This document shows, piece by piece, positions 45,331 to 58,300 of a stretch of DNA of 64,000 nucleotides. The DNA lies in assembly GCA_029891385.1 (NCBI GenBank), contig CM057228.1, positions 23,308,809 to 23,372,808 of the forward strand, written 5' to 3'. The notes under the pieces were generated by a model. The model saw only the letters and a program-made list of their open reading frames with translations, had not been told where the DNA came from and did not search any database. The DNA is from Erythroxylum novogranatense. Lineage: Eukaryota > Streptophyta > Magnoliopsida > Malpighiales > Erythroxylaceae. How positions within the stretch are numbered: the first letter of the stretch is position 1; every line of letters begins with the position of its first letter. A program made the position numbers and the translations under genes.

Positions 45331-45870
45331 GTGGCAACCCCAGAACTCGTCTGGGAACACATCTGAAAACTCCCCGACAACCGGATAATCTTCTAGTCGC
45401 CCACATTTTCCTCTCGATCTACCACATGTGCCAAGAAGGCCTCACACCCCTGGTTCATCATACTGTCAGCTAACAAGGCTGAAATAATCCTCGACGCCGC
45501 GTCTGTCCCCTTAAAGATTACTTTCTGACCATCTCCCAGATCAAATTCTACTTCTTTGAGGCTACAGTCTAGCTTGGCCTTATACTTCTCCATGACATCC
45601 ATCCCCAATATAACATCCAATCCCTGAAGGTCTAGAGGTAATAAGTCTACTACCAATCTAGTACCACTGATGCTGAGCTCACACTTCTTGTAGACTAAAT
45701 CGACACCACCTTACTCCCTAAAGGAGTACTAACAACCAGAAAATTGTCCATAATCTCGTGACATACAAGATGCATATTCATACTTGAGGAAACAAAGAAT
45801 GTGTGGAACCCAGATCAATCAAAACATAAATCTGCAGAATTGAACAACCGAGCCATACTACCACAACTTC
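45331..45870 (-). pseudogene. Element B aspartic protease region, degenerate
   Basis: LDVILGMDVMEKYKAKLD and EVEFDLGDGQKVIFKG (45,393-45,656) match the post-catalytic part of the protease in elements A and C. The catalytic DSG region (45,780-45,850) is shifted. Confidence 0.75.
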
Positions 45871-46619
45871 GTGAGCATTGCAGCTTCCTCTCTCGTCATG
45901 GAAAATACTCTACCGGTGCTCGACCCGTGTCTTGGCCTCCCTCGCAGGATTAGCCTCCGATCGCCTCCAATCGCTTACTTGGATCGGCTGGTTCCCACTG
46001 CCTCCGTCGCCTCGAGCTTGAACTTGGGAACCCTCTGTCTCACCTCCTGGGACAATCTCTCATCATATGCCCTTCTCTCCACACTAGAAGCAACCACCAA
46101 ACCCTTTAAGACACCTCCTCGATGAAACTTCCATGACCGATCACACTGGGATGCTTGCCCTTCCATGACTTTCCGAGCCTCCCACACTAGAGACCTGCTC
46201 TGAAATTGCCTGGATCACGACTCTTGGCAGACCACTCTCGCCCATGCCACTGAGTATGATGGGTTCGGTGCTCCTCTCAGTCTTTGGAGCACTACCCTTC
46301 CTTCTGGATGATTGTTCTCTGTTCTTCCTTTTCCCGCCACTCAAATTTTAATATTCTCCGACTTCTCACTGAGCGCTACATCCACTAACTGCTGGTAATC
46401 ACAGAAGTTGTGAATCGGGACTTTCTCCCCGATTCCCAGTGAAGACCTCCCTCAAACTTCGGCACTTGTCTTCCTCTGTTGCCACAATGTTACCGATAAC
46501 GAGAAAGTGTGTGAACTTCACTCATACTGCCACACTCATGTCCTCTCATGATTTAGAAACTCTCTAGCCTTCTCCGCACATAAACCCTGGAGAGATACTT
46601 TTTCCTGAACACTTCCACA
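45871..46619 (-). pseudogene. Element B gag, downstream part
   Basis: Continues the gag cut by element A. On the minus strand it begins with FVEVFRKKYLSRVYV at 46,619, the same segment that follows the interrupted site in gag of this family. A basic segment (GKRKNREQSSRRKGSAP) lies at 46,141-46,344. The zinc-knuckle region near 46,050-46,120 is too shifted to read fully. Confidence 0.7.
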
Positions 46620-46624
46620 AAATC
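46620..46624 (+). repeat. Target-site duplication AAATC, left of element A
   Basis: Matches 59,135-59,139. Confidence 0.9.
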
Positions 46625-49600
46625 TGTTAGACCCCGTTCCCTTTTTCGTTATTAAATAGGTTTGTTTAAATTATTGGTAAGTTCATTATCTCTTGGTTAG
46701 TATTAATTGAAGTAATTAGGGTTTCAATTAGGGTTTTATTAGATTTCGATTGGTTAGAATATTTAGGATTTTTTTAGAGCAATAATTAGTAATTGAAGAA
46801 TTTGAGAGTTAGAATTTATAGCAATAATATTAAATTTCAGGAATTTAGTTATATTAGAATTTTAATTTTTTGTGTTATATTATCCAAGAATAAGAATTAT
46901 TAAATTAGGTCATGTTAGGAATAAATTAGAATTTGTTTAAATGGTTATAAGGCTTTAGGTTTATTTTTAAGTGGGCTAGGGTTTGTATGGAAGATTAAAT
47001 GGAAAAGGAAGGAGCTTATGGGCTTTTAAGTGGGAGCCCACAAAGTTAAGTTTGAAATGGAAGGAGGGAAATGAAATTTTGGTGAAAGTTAGAAGGAGGG
47101 AAAAGGCTTGGACTTGAAAATTTGGGCTTAGGTTTCATGTAAATGCTTAGGTTTTTCTAAATTTCCTAAGGCTCCATCTTTGACCATTTTTTAAAGCTTT
47201 GACCATCTCATTTAGTGACCTACGAAATTTATGGAGGGAGAGCCAAGTGTTGTCTTTTTTTTCCATAGAGAATTAGTGAGAAGAAGACAAACTTAGGTTA
47301 TCTTTTAAGCTACACGAAAACACATCAAAGAGAAGAGAATAGGAAGAGTTTCAAAATACAAAGAGAAAGGAGAAGGAGAAGGTTTCGCCATCAAGAAAGA
47401 AGGGAAGAAGAGGGTGTGTTCAAGCTTGAGCAAGTAGGATTCACGTGAATTAAGTGAGAAGGAAGGACAAAGAAAGAGGTTCTCCATCTTTAGAAGTAAA
47501 AGAAGATTTCGTGGGATCCAAAAAGGTAAGAGGAAATTTGAATTTCTTGGTATATTGTTAGGGATTTTACCTCCCTTGTGTCATATTGGTGATTAGAAGA
47601 GTGTTTAGAAGGAGATATGGTTGGAAGAGGAAAATTTCAGATTGGTGTTAGGTTAGGGTTTCGAAATTTTAGAGTGGTTTGTTTGATGTTTTATCTTCTT
47701 TCATGTTTAAATGGATGATTGGATGAGGGTTTAGTGAAAGAATGAGAAAGGAAGTGTTTTGTGTAGGTTTCTATAGAAGATAGAAGGGATGTCGTGATGG
47801 TTAAATGGATTTCGAAATTTGTTTGGTTTTGATGTTAGTTTGGTTAATTATGGTGGTTTGAAAGGTATGGGTGAAAGAAAAATGAAAGAAGCTAAATTTA
47901 GGAAGTTTTGTTAAATTTCCAGCATGTGTTCATGGCTTAGGATTGAGAAATTTTGAACTTTTAGAGTAGTTTTGATGGAGGTTTTATGTTGGTATAGCTT
48001 AGGAAATGTTTAGGGATGGTTAGGTTAGATTAAAGTCAAGTTATTATGATTTTAGAAAAATTCAGCATAGGCATAATTGAGAAATTGACCTAATTATGTG
48101 TTGAAAAAGAGTTGTATGCCTTGGTTAAGATAAATTAGCGTAATTGGAGATATAAGGAAGATTAGATTAGCTTTAATGTAAGTTTTTCATGTTTATTTAA
48201 AAATTCCAGCACTTTACTCTTTTGATTAATTAGCCTAAGTATGATTGAATTAAGGTCAATTGCGGCATTTGGAAGTTGAGGAGGGTCAAAGCAATCCATT
48301 GGGGCAAGTTAACCCAATTCCTAGTCATCGAAGTCAAGGTGGGTAACTTTTTAATCATTAAGTATTGAGCCATGATTTGTGTATTTTGAACGAATGTGAT
48401 AGTTTAAGTATGTATTATTTGCCTTTTGATGTATATATGTGTAAAGGTTTGTAAAATTGTTTGTTAAATGATAAGGTGCCGAATATGTGAATTTGGAGAT
48501 TATATACATGTGATTTGTTGAAATGGCAAATGGTAGTAAATCCTTCTGGATGATTGCTTATTTGAAAATGAGTTGGAATCTTGATTGAAAAGGATAAAGT
48601 GAGTATGCAATTTAGAATGAATGCCTAAGGTGATTATGTGTGATTTTGTGGGTTTGTAGTGATCCTCTGCTTAACAAGCGCCTTGTCATAGGCTTCCACT
48701 TTGCTCGCTAGTGGCATAGGAGATCCAAATCGGACTCCCCTCATTCACTGGCCACACATAGTCGCTGTCGAACATGTGTAGTACGTCTGTTAGGATCACT
48801 CAAACCATATGTGATGTGTTTTGTGATGTTATCGATATTTGGTGATTTTGTAAATGTCTTAGTTGTTAGAAAATGAAATTGATGGTTGTTGACATGAAAT
48901 TATCATTATTGATGCATGTGTTGGCTTATGTTTAATTATTAGATCGTTACCCACGGAGCCGTCGTGCTCACCCCCTCCTTTCCCTCCACAGTTTAGATCG
49001 AGGCGGGTCGTCGTGACGGGAATGAAGAATTACTCCGATGCTTTTGTTTTTAAAGTCTTACTTTTGAAACCAATGCTTTAACTAGCATTTTGGGCTTTTA
49101 TCACCGTTCTTTGGTTTTGGATGTATTAGGGCTAAAACGCCGTTAAAGCATTGTAATTGTCCATTTTCATGTAAAGTTTGAAGGTTTTAAAGTTTCATTG
49201 TATATGTTTAAGAATGTATGGTTATGTATGATTATAAGATTTCATGTTTGAGATTGTAAAAGTAAAGATGGAATGGTATGTTTTAAAGAACTTAAATTGA
49301 TAAATTGTTAGATACTTAGGCTCATGCTCTGCCAATTGGAGTTGGGATGGTATAATTGCTGAATCTGTTTGTGAATTGGAAGATAGAAGTGTTTTATGCG
49401 GTAGGAGTTAGGTTGTAAATTTTGGGCTAGAAGCGTTTTTAGGGAGGTGCTGTCCATTTTTTTAAATGGGCAGCCACCTTATAGCGATGTATTAGACCAT
49501 CTTAGAGTTAAAATTTGATAAAAGGTATTTCTTAAAGTTGATAGAGTTTGGCAAGATCTTTAAACGGATAAAAGGGTTAGATTTGAATTAGGATGAAAAA

Positions 49601-50448
49601 GTTATGGGCGTTTGAAATTTTCAGATTACTATTCATTTGGTAAAAGTTACTATTCATTTGGTAATTTGCATTATTCATTATGGTAATTTGCTTAATAACA
49701 ACCTTGAACAAGTTTCTATTTCTTTTAATGATATATGACTTTTGTTTTCTTCCTAATTGGTTTAAATAACCCTATATTTTGCTGGCATGGTTATATAGGT
49801 CATACTCGATTTCTTTTGGTTAAAGTGTCATACATTTTCAACTTTTGCAAAGATATGAATAGGTAAGCTTAGTAAACCTTTAAAACAACTCATGGATGAT
49901 TCTTTTCTATGTTTATAAGTAAGATTTGATACGTTAAATTTTATTTGGAAAAAAAACTTCGATTTCGGCAAAAGGTTATAAATAAATCAAGTTGGATTTT
50001 AAGTAAGCTTGAATAATCGTTTTCTATTTTCTTTGTATCTTTGTCTTTTGACCTTCGATTCGCATGAGATTTGAATCATTAGTTAACTAGCTCAATTTTC
50101 TATTTTTTCGGTAAAATGAGAGTGTCGGGTTTTAGTTGGATTTTAGGGTCGATGAGTGTCGGTTTTGCCCGAAGGTCGTTTCACGACCTACAAAGGTCCG
50201 ATTGAGGCGTTTTCGATTTCTTTTAACCTAGAGGTCTAGGTTTTGTAGTAGTTTAAGTAGAAGAGCAATGATGGGCCCTAAACAGATCAAAGCTATTGGA
50301 AGAGACTTAGGGTCGAGCTCGACTTTATTCAAAGAAGTGAAAATAAGTCTAATGGAGATGTAAATTATGGTGAGGAATCCTTCCTCGTGACAGCCACCAG
50401 ATGTCAATCAGACGTCGGACTCGTGTCGCACTGTGGAGGGTTCCAACA
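46625..50448 (+). repeat. Element A 5' LTR
   Basis: 3,824 bases. Highly similar to the 3' LTR, with many one-base indels. Contains a hairpin at 49,446-49,480 and a CCCACGGAGCCGTCGTGCTC box near 48,953 that corresponds to the box in the LTRs of C and B in reverse orientation. Confidence 0.93.
49446..49480 (+). repeat. LTR hairpin in element A
   Basis: GGTGCTGTCCATTT and AAATGGGCAGCCACC pair with two mismatches; present also at 58,110-58,145. Confidence 0.8.
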
Positions 50449-50452
50449 CTTA

Positions 50453-50464
50453 TGGTATCGAGCT
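50453..50464 (+). other. Primer-binding site of element A, initiator-Met tRNA type
   Basis: TGGTATCGAGCT four bases after the LTR end (spacer CTTA). One base appears lost compared with TGGTATCAGAGC. Confidence 0.7.
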
Positions 50465-50646
50465 TTCGGTTTAGGTTGGGTAGAAGGAAAATGTTGGGAT
50501 CGCATGATTTGTGTCCTTTGTATTGTTTTCACCGATTTTACAATGCCTATATGGTACTTTTGACTACATGATAAATTGTAACCTGATTTTAGCATGAGTT
50601 CTTTTGAACTAAAGTTTTTCCTTGGTTTTATTTTGAAGGAGTGAAT

Positions 50647-51750
50647 ATGCCACCTCGGCGAGGTCCCATGGCACTCTTTCTCGCTCTAGTTCTCGCCAGG
50701 GAGGCTGATGAGTCTCATGTCCCACAAGATGGGGACACACTCACCCCGGCTCGAGGCACCTAGTGTGTAACCCGAGGAACCTCCTCCTCCTCCCCTCGCT
50801 ATACTGCGATGGATCCAGCTTTTTCGTGCTTTGCCTGTGCATTTACCGTAGCTTGGGGCGGGGATCTCAGCTCGGCCTTGACCCAAAGTGATTAAGGGGA
50901 GGCAAGATGATAAGTTTGAAAATATGGAGCGGTGGACTTTCATGGTACCACCAATCCTCGAGGAAGCCGAGGCTTGATGAAAAGAATGAAAGGGTTCAGT
51001 GCAAGATGAAATGCATGTATGAAGAGAAGTTGGAGTACGCAGTGAGTCTTTGCAGGGAATGCTCTTCATTGGTGGGAGTCGGTACTACGTGAGTCAAAGC
51101 GGTACCTCTGTGTTGTCATGGAAAGATTTTGGGAATTATTTGGAAAAAGTACTTCTCCGGGTTTATATGCAAGAAAAGGCCGAGAGTTTATGAATTTGGC
51201 TCGAGAGGAGTATCTCGTTAGTGAGTATGAACCGAGATTCACCCAACTGTCTCGGTAAGATATATGGTAGCTAATGAAGAAGATAAGTGCAGAAAATTTG
51301 AGGGAGGCCTCCATCCGGGAATCGGGGAGAAGGTAGTGATTCATAATTTCACCGATTATCGCTGAGCTAGTGGATGCGCACACTCAGCAGAAAAACTAGA
51401 GAATATCGCATGGAGGTGAGCAGGAAAAGAAAGAAAGGAGAGCAGTTTCTAGAGAGGGGTAGTGTTCAGACTGCCTGGGGTGAGAAGAGTTTCAGTGCAG
51501 AGTCGTGGAGGCAAGAAGGCCCCTCAGCAGAAAGCAAAGCGATTCAGAGCAGTAGTCTGAGCCTCCTCGGTGGGAGGAAATAGCGAGGCGTAGAGAAGAA
51601 GAACCCGACCCCTATGTGAGCATTGTGGGAATCCACATCGGGAGTATGTCAAGTTGACAGTGCTTGTTTCAAGTGTGGAGAGAAGGACACTGATTAGTAA
51701 TCGTCCTCTGTGGCCCGAGGCGGGCGGATCGCAGCTGAGCTCGGAGGAGA
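50647..51750 (+). pseudogene. Element A gag, degenerate
   Basis: The start codon at 50,647 gives MPPRRGP and then an ADESHVPQDGD segment, as in the gag of B and C. Frames then shift repeatedly. MKCMYEEKLEYAVSL and a FWELFGKSTS-like region can be recognised in different frames. The zinc knuckles near 51,615-51,690 appear as CEHCGNPHRE and, in another frame, CFKCGEK. The particle protein could not be made from this copy. Confidence 0.75.
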
Positions 51751-52451
51751 GTGAAGACAGTGGGGACTGCACCAGCAGGGGGCAGTTCAGTGCGTGAAGA
51801 AGCCCATTCCTCCGTGGAGACCGAGAGGGCAAGCACAGCTCGGGTATTTGCTATGACTCGAGAGGAGGCTGCGGCCTGCACTGAGGTTGTAACGGTATGG
51901 CATGCTCTTTCATTCGATGTATATGTTCTTTTTGACTGGGTTCCACCCATTCCTTTGTCTCTGCGAGTTTGTTATTGCCGGTATGCGATCGCTTTTATTG
52001 GATGAGTTTCTATTTGTTAGTACTCTGTTAGGAGGACCGTGGTCGTGTTGGGATCTTTAGAGATTGTGAACTTGTGATCGATGGATCTAGTTTGGTAAGG
52101 GACTGCTACCTCTAGATCTCAAGGGGTGGATGTGATCGTTGGAATGGATGTGATGGAGAAGTATAAGGCGAAGTTGGATTGTGGTAAAAAGGAAGTGGAA
52201 TTTGATCTGGGTAAGGATCAGAAGGTAGTTTTCAGAGGAGACAGGAAGTTGACACCGCCGAGACTTATTTCAGCTTTGTTAGCTGCTAGGCTGATGGGGA
52301 GAGGCTGTGAAGCCTTCTTGGCGTGTGTCATGGATACCAGTGTGAAGGAGAGTACGGTGGAGGATATTCCCATTGTGAGGGAATTTCCTGACGTGTTTCC
52401 TGAAGAGTTGCCTGGTTACCACCGGAGAGGGAGATTGAGTTTGCCATTGAT
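51751..52451 (+). pseudogene. Element A aspartic protease, active site frameshifted
   Basis: AMTREEAAACTEVV and FDVYVLFD are followed by a one-base loss exactly at the active site, so the expected Asp-Ser-Gly-Ser-Thr reads D-W-V-P-P. The downstream part (52,126-52,412) is open again with VIVGMDVMEKYKAKLDCGKK and VFPEELPG. A further shift near 52,412 separates it from RT. Confidence 0.85.
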
Positions 52452-53315
52452 TTGGCTCCCGGGACAGCTCCTATTTCGATTCCACCTTATAGGATGGCTC
52501 CAGCTGAGTTGAAGGAGCTGAAGGAGCAGTTAGAGGATCTGTTAGATAAGGGATTCATTAGACCGAGCACTTCACCCTGGGGAGCGCCGGTCTTATTTGT
52601 TAGAAAGAAAGATGGAACCTGGAGGATGTGCATTGATTACAGGAGAATTAATAAGGTGACCGTGAAAAACAAGTATCCATTGCCTCGGATAGATGACTTG
52701 TTTGATCAGCTGCAGGGAGCAACGGTCTTCTCCAAGATTGATCTCAGGTCTGGCTACCATCAACTCAGGATTAAGGAGTCTGATGTGAGCAAGACAGCCT
52801 TCCGGACTCGGTATGGCCATTATGAATTTCTAGTTATGCCTTTCGGACTGACCAATGCTCCTGCCGCTTTTATGGATTTGATGAACAGGGTGTTTAAGGA
52901 GTTTTTGGATCGATTTGTTATCGTGTTCATCGATGATATTTTGGTGTATTCCAGGAGTGAGAGAGACCATGAGGAGCACTTGAGGATTGTGTTGCAGAGA
53001 CTGAGGGAGAGAGAGTTGTATGCCAAATTCACAAAATGTGAATTTTGGCTACGTGAGGTGGTTTTTCTTGGTCACATTGTTTCTGAGAATGGGGTGCATG
53101 TAGACCCAAAGAAAGTTGAAGTCAGTAGTGGAATCGCACGCCCGACGACGAGGAAAGAGGTGAGGAGCTTTCTGGGTTTAGCTGGTTATTATAGGAGATT
53201 TGTGGAGGGATTTTCCTTAATTGCTACTCCTTTGACTAAGTTGTTAAGGAAAAATCAGAAGTTTGTCTGGAGTGATGAATGCCAGAGAAGTTTTGAGGAG
53301 TCAAGCACAGATTGA
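52452..53315 (+). pseudogene. Element A reverse transcriptase, long open frame
   Basis: The best preserved RT in the window, 287 codons without a stop: [89 protein letters not shown], catalytic [35 protein letters not shown] and [16 protein letters not shown]. It belongs to the Gag-Pol polyprotein and would not start at its first Met. RNase H after 53,315 is broken. Confidence 0.92.
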
Positions 53316-53700
53316 CTAGTGCTCCATTCTAGCTTTGCCCACGTGAGATGGGAGTTTTTCAGATCTGTTGATGCTTCGGGAAGGGGTTAGGATGTGTGCT
53401 TATGCAGAAGATAAGGTGATAGCATATGCCTCACTAAGCTAAAGCCTTATGAGGTGAATTATCCCACCCATGATTTGGAGTTAGCAGTAGATTATCTTTG
53501 CTTTAAAGATCCGGAGACATTACCTATATGGGTTCGACGAGGATCTTCTGATCACAAGAGTCTCAAATACTTGTTAAGTCGAAGGAGCTGAATTTGAGGC
53601 AGAGGCGATGGATCGAGTCTCGAGGACTATGACCGTTGATCGAGTATCATCCGTAAGGCAAATGTTATTGCGAGACGCTTGAGTAGGAAGTCTTCCATAG
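53316..53700 (+). pseudogene. Element A RNase H, degenerate
   Basis: Pieces such as VIAYASLS, the HDLELA-like segment near 53,470 and [10 protein letters not shown] near 53,550 occur in changing frames. At least three indels break the domain. Confidence 0.75.
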
Positions 53701-55308
53701 CATATGTTCGCATAAATATATCTGCCGCTATTGGAAGAGATGGCTAAGCTCAGGATCAGTTTGAAGCAGGAAGAGTCTGAGTGCATGATTGCTACTTTCA
53801 GGGTAAGACCGATCTTCAGAGAGAAGGTAAAAGAGTTGCAGATTCAGGATCCCGAATTGAGTAAGCTGCGGGAAGAGGTGCAGAGAGGTAAGGAGTCGGA
53901 TATGGTGCTGAGTGATGATGGGCTTCTGACAGTCAGAAATAGGCTGTGCCTTCCAGATGTCAAGGAGGTGAAGGATGAAATTTTGGATGAGGCGCACAAT
54001 GCACCGTATGTTATGCACCCAGCGATACCGGGATGTCTGAGGATCTCGTGGAACATTTACGGTGGAGAGGTATGAAGAAAATGTGGTGAGTATGTGAGTA
54101 AGTGTCCGTGTGTCGCCAGTTAAGTCGAGCATCAAGCACCTTGAGATGCTTAAAGCCTTTATCTATTCCAGAGTGGAAATGGCAGAAGGTGACTATGGAC
54201 TTTCTGATGGGATTGCCCAGGACCAGTAGGAGACATGATGCCATATGGGTGATTGTGGATAGATTGACAAAATCAGCCCATTTTCTAGCAATAAGACGTA
54301 TGATTCTCTGCATGTGCTAGCTAAGAAATATATCGAGGAGGTAGTAAGATTGCATGGGATTCCGGATTCGATAGTGTCGTCGGGATCCTCGCTTTACTTC
54401 TAGATTTTGGGGGGTTTGCAGGAGGCTATGGGCACTAAGTTGAGTTTCAGTACAGCTTTTCATCCTCAGATCGATGGTCAGTCTGAGAGGACCATTCGGA
54501 CTCTTGAGGGAATGCTCAGGGCTTGTGTGATGGATTTTCGAGGAGCTTGGGATGAACACTTGCCATTGATCGAATTTGCTTACAACAATTCATTATCATT
54601 CGAGCATTGAGATGGCTCCTTATGAGGCTCAGACGGAGGAGATGTCTGACGCCGGTGTGTTGGGATGAAGAGGGAGACAGGAAACTTTTGGGTCCAGAGT
54701 TGATTCAGATGACAGTAGACAAGGTCAATGTGATTAAGCACAGGCTGAAGGCAGCTCAGGATCGAATGAAAAGTTATGAAGATTCTCATCGGAAGGAGAT
54801 GGAGTATGAGGTCGGCGATAAGGTGTTCCTTAAGACTTCTCCGTGGAAAGGATTACGAGATTGGCAAGAAGGGAAGCGGAGTCCAAGATATGTAGGACCT
54901 TATGAGATACTGGAGAGGATTGGTCCGTTGGCTTACAGGTTAGCCTTGCCTCCAGAGTTATCTCAGATACATGATGTATTTCATGTCTCTATGCTGAGGA
55001 GATATCGATCTGATCCCTCCCATGTCATTCAAGTTGATGAAGTTCATTTGAATGAGGATTTGAGTTATGAAGAGCTTCCAGTGCAGATTTTGGATTCAAA
55101 AGAAAAGGTTCTTAGGAATAAGACAATACAGTTAGTAAAAGTGTTATGGAGGAATCATTCGGTGGAAGAAGCCACGTGGGAACCATTGGAAGCTATGAAA
55201 GAGAAGTATCCTCAGCTTTTCCGTGATTCAGGTGAGAATTTCGAGGACGAAATTCTTTTAAGGGGGGAAGAAATGTTAGACCCCGTTCCCTTTTTCGTTA
55301 TTAAATAG
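53701..55308 (+). pseudogene. Element A integrase and chromodomain
   Basis: In order: LLEEMAKLRISLKQEES, the zinc-binding region (DEAHNAPYVMHP; the Cys pair near 54,100 is shifted), WKWQKVTMDFLMGLPRTSRR with the first catalytic Asp (54,177-54,230), RLHGIPDSIVS with the second Asp region shifted near 54,380, [20 protein letters not shown] with the catalytic Glu region, then the open frame 54,607-55,308 with YVGPYEILERIGPLAYRLAL, HVSMLRRYRSDPSHVIQVDE and the chromodomain VKVLWRNHSVEEATWEPLEA. The frame ends 11 codons inside the 3' LTR. Integrase would direct cDNA into chromatin; the chromodomain is thought to guide site choice. Confidence 0.9.
55261..55273 (+). other. Polypurine tract of element A
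   Basis: AGGGGGGAAGAAA ending at the LTR start TGTTAGACC. It is also coding for the polyprotein C-terminus. Confidence 0.88.
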
Positions 55309-58300
55309 GTTTGTTTAAATTATTGGTAAGTTCATTATCTCTTGGTTAGTATTAATTGAAGTAATTAGGGTTTCAATTAGGGTTTTATTAGATTTCCGAT
55401 TGGTTAGAATATTTAGGATTTTTTTTTTAGAGCAATAATTAGTAATTGAAGAATTTGAGAGTTAGAATTTATAGCAATAATATTAAATTTCAGGAATTTA
55501 GTTATATTAGAATTTTAATTTTTTTGTGTTATATTATCCAAGAATAAGAATTATTAAATTAGGTCATGTTAGGAATAAATTAGAATTTGTTTAAATGGTT
55601 ATAAGGCTTTAGGTTTATTTTTAAGTGGGCTAGGGTTTGTATGGAAGATTAAATGGAAAAAGGAAGGGAGCTTATGGGCTTTTAAGTGGGAGCCCACAAA
55701 AGTTAAGTTTGAAATGGAAGGAGGGAAATGAAATTTTGGTGAAAGTTAGAAGGAGGGAAAAGGCTTGGACTTGAAAATTTGGGCTTAGGTTTCATGTAAA
55801 TGCTTAGGTTTTTCTAAATTTCCTAAGGCTCCATCTTTGACCATTTTTTAAAGCTTTGACCATCTCATTTAGTGACCTACGAAATTTATGGAGGGAGAGC
55901 CAAGTGTTGTCTTTTTTTTCCATAGAGAATTAGTGAGAAGAAGACAAACTTAGGTTATCTTTTAAGCTACACGAAAACACATCAAAGAGAAGAGAATAGG
56001 AAGAGTTTCGAAAATACAAAGAGAAAGGAGAAGGAGAAGGTTTCGCCATCAAGAAAGAAGGGAAGAAGAGGTGTGTTCAAGCTTGAGCAAGTAGGATTCA
56101 CGTGAATTAAGTGAGAAGGAAGGACAAAGAAAGAGGTTCTCCATCTTTAGAAGTAAAAGAAGATTTCGTGGGATCCAAAAAGGTAAGAGGAAATTTGAAT
56201 TTCTTGGTATATTGTTAGGGATTTTACCTCCCTTGTGTCATATTGGTGATTAGAAGAGTGTTTAGAAGGAGATATGGTTGGAAGAGGAAAATTTCAGATT
56301 GGTGTTAGGTTAGGGTTTCGAAATTTTAGAGTGGTTTGTTTGATGTTTTATCTTCTTTCATGTTTAAATGGATGATTGGATGAGGGTTTAGTGAAAGAAT
56401 GAGAAAGGGAAGTGTTTTGTGTAGGTTTCTATAGAAGATAGAAGGGGATGTCGTGATGGTTAAATGGATTTCGAAATTTGTTTGGTTTTGATGTTAGTTT
56501 GGTTAATTATGGTGGTTTGAAAGGTATGGGTGAAAGAAAAATGAAAGAAGCTAAATTTAGGAAGTTTTGTTAAATTTCCAGCATGTGTTCATGGCTTAGG
56601 ATTGAGAAATTTTGAACTTTTAGAGTAGTTTTGATGGAGGTTTTATGTTGGTATAGCTTAGGAAATGTTTAGGGATGGTTAGGTTAGATTAAAGTCAAGT
56701 TATTATGATTTTAGAAAAATTCAGCATAGGCATAATTGAGAAATTGACCTAATTATGTGTTGAAAAGAGTTGTATGCCTTGGTTAAGATAAATTAGCGAA
56801 TTGGAGATATAAGGAAGATTAGATTAGCTTTAATGTAAGTTTTCATGTTTATTTAAAATTCCAGCACTTTACTCTTTTGATTAATTAGCCTAAGTATGAT
56901 TGAATTAAGGTCAATCATGCATTTGGAAGTTGAGGAGGTCAAAGCAATCCATTGGGGCAAGTTAACCCAATTCCTAGTCATCAAGTCAAGGTGGGTAACT
57001 TTTAATCATTAAGTATTGAGCCATGATTTGTGTATTTTGAACGAATGTGATAGTTTAAGTATGTATTATTTGCCTTTTGATGTATATATGTGTAAAGGTT
57101 TGTAAAATTGTTTGTTAAATGATAAGGTGCCGAATATGTGAATTTGGAGATTATATACATGTGATTTGTTGAAATGGCAAATGGTAGTAAATCCTTCTGG
57201 ATGATTGCTTATTTGAAAATGAGTTGGAATCTTGATTGAAAAGGATAAAGTGAGTATGCAATTTAGAATGAATGCCTAAGGTGATTATGTGTGATTTTGT
57301 GGGTTCAGTAGTGATCCCTCTGTTTAACAAGTGCGCAAGACTTGTCATAGGCTTCCCGACCGCCTGCCCGTTAGTGGCATAGGAGATCCGAAATCGGACT
57401 CCCCTCTGTTCACGGCTACACATAGTCGCCTGTCGAACATGTGTAGTACGTCCTGTTAGGATCACTCAAACCATATGTGATGTGTTTTTGTGATGTTATC
57501 TGATATTTGGTGATTTTGTAAATGTCTTAGTTGTTAGAAAATGAAATTGATGGTTGTTGACATGAAATTATCATTATTGATGCATGTGTTGGCTTATGTT
57601 TAATTATTAGATCGTTACCCACGGAGCCGTCGTGCTCACCCCCTCCTTTCCCTCCACGAGTTTAGATCGAGAATGGGTCGTCGCGACGGAATGAAGAATT
57701 ACTCGATGCTTTTGTTTTAAAGTCTTACTTTTGAAACCAATGCTTTAACTAGCATTTTGGGCTTTTATCACCGTTCTTTGGTTTTGGATGTATTCGCTAA
57801 AACGCGTTAAAGCATTGTAATTGTCCATTTTCATGTAAAGTTTGAAGGTTTTAAAGTTTCATTGTATATGTTTAAGAATGTATGGTTATGTATGATTATA
57901 AGATTTCATGTTTGAGATTGTAAAAGTAAAGATGGAATGGTATGTTTTAAAGAACTTAAATTGATAAATTGTTAGATACTTAGGCTTGCGTTGCTGCCAA
58001 TTGGAGTTGGGATGGTATAATTGCTGAATCTGTTTGTGAATTGGAAGATAGAAGTGTTTTTATGCGGGTAGGAGTTAGGTTGTAAATTTTGGGCTAGGCG
58101 TTTTTAGGGAGGTGCTGTCCATTTTTTTAAATGGGCAGCCACCTTGTAGCGTGTATTAGACCATCTTAGAGTTAAAATTTGGATAAAAGGTATTTCTTAA
58201 AGTTGATAGAGTTTGGCAAGATCTTTAAAACGGGATAAAAAGGGTTAGATTTCGAATTAGGATGAAAAAGTTATGGGCGTTTGAAATTTTCAGATTACTA

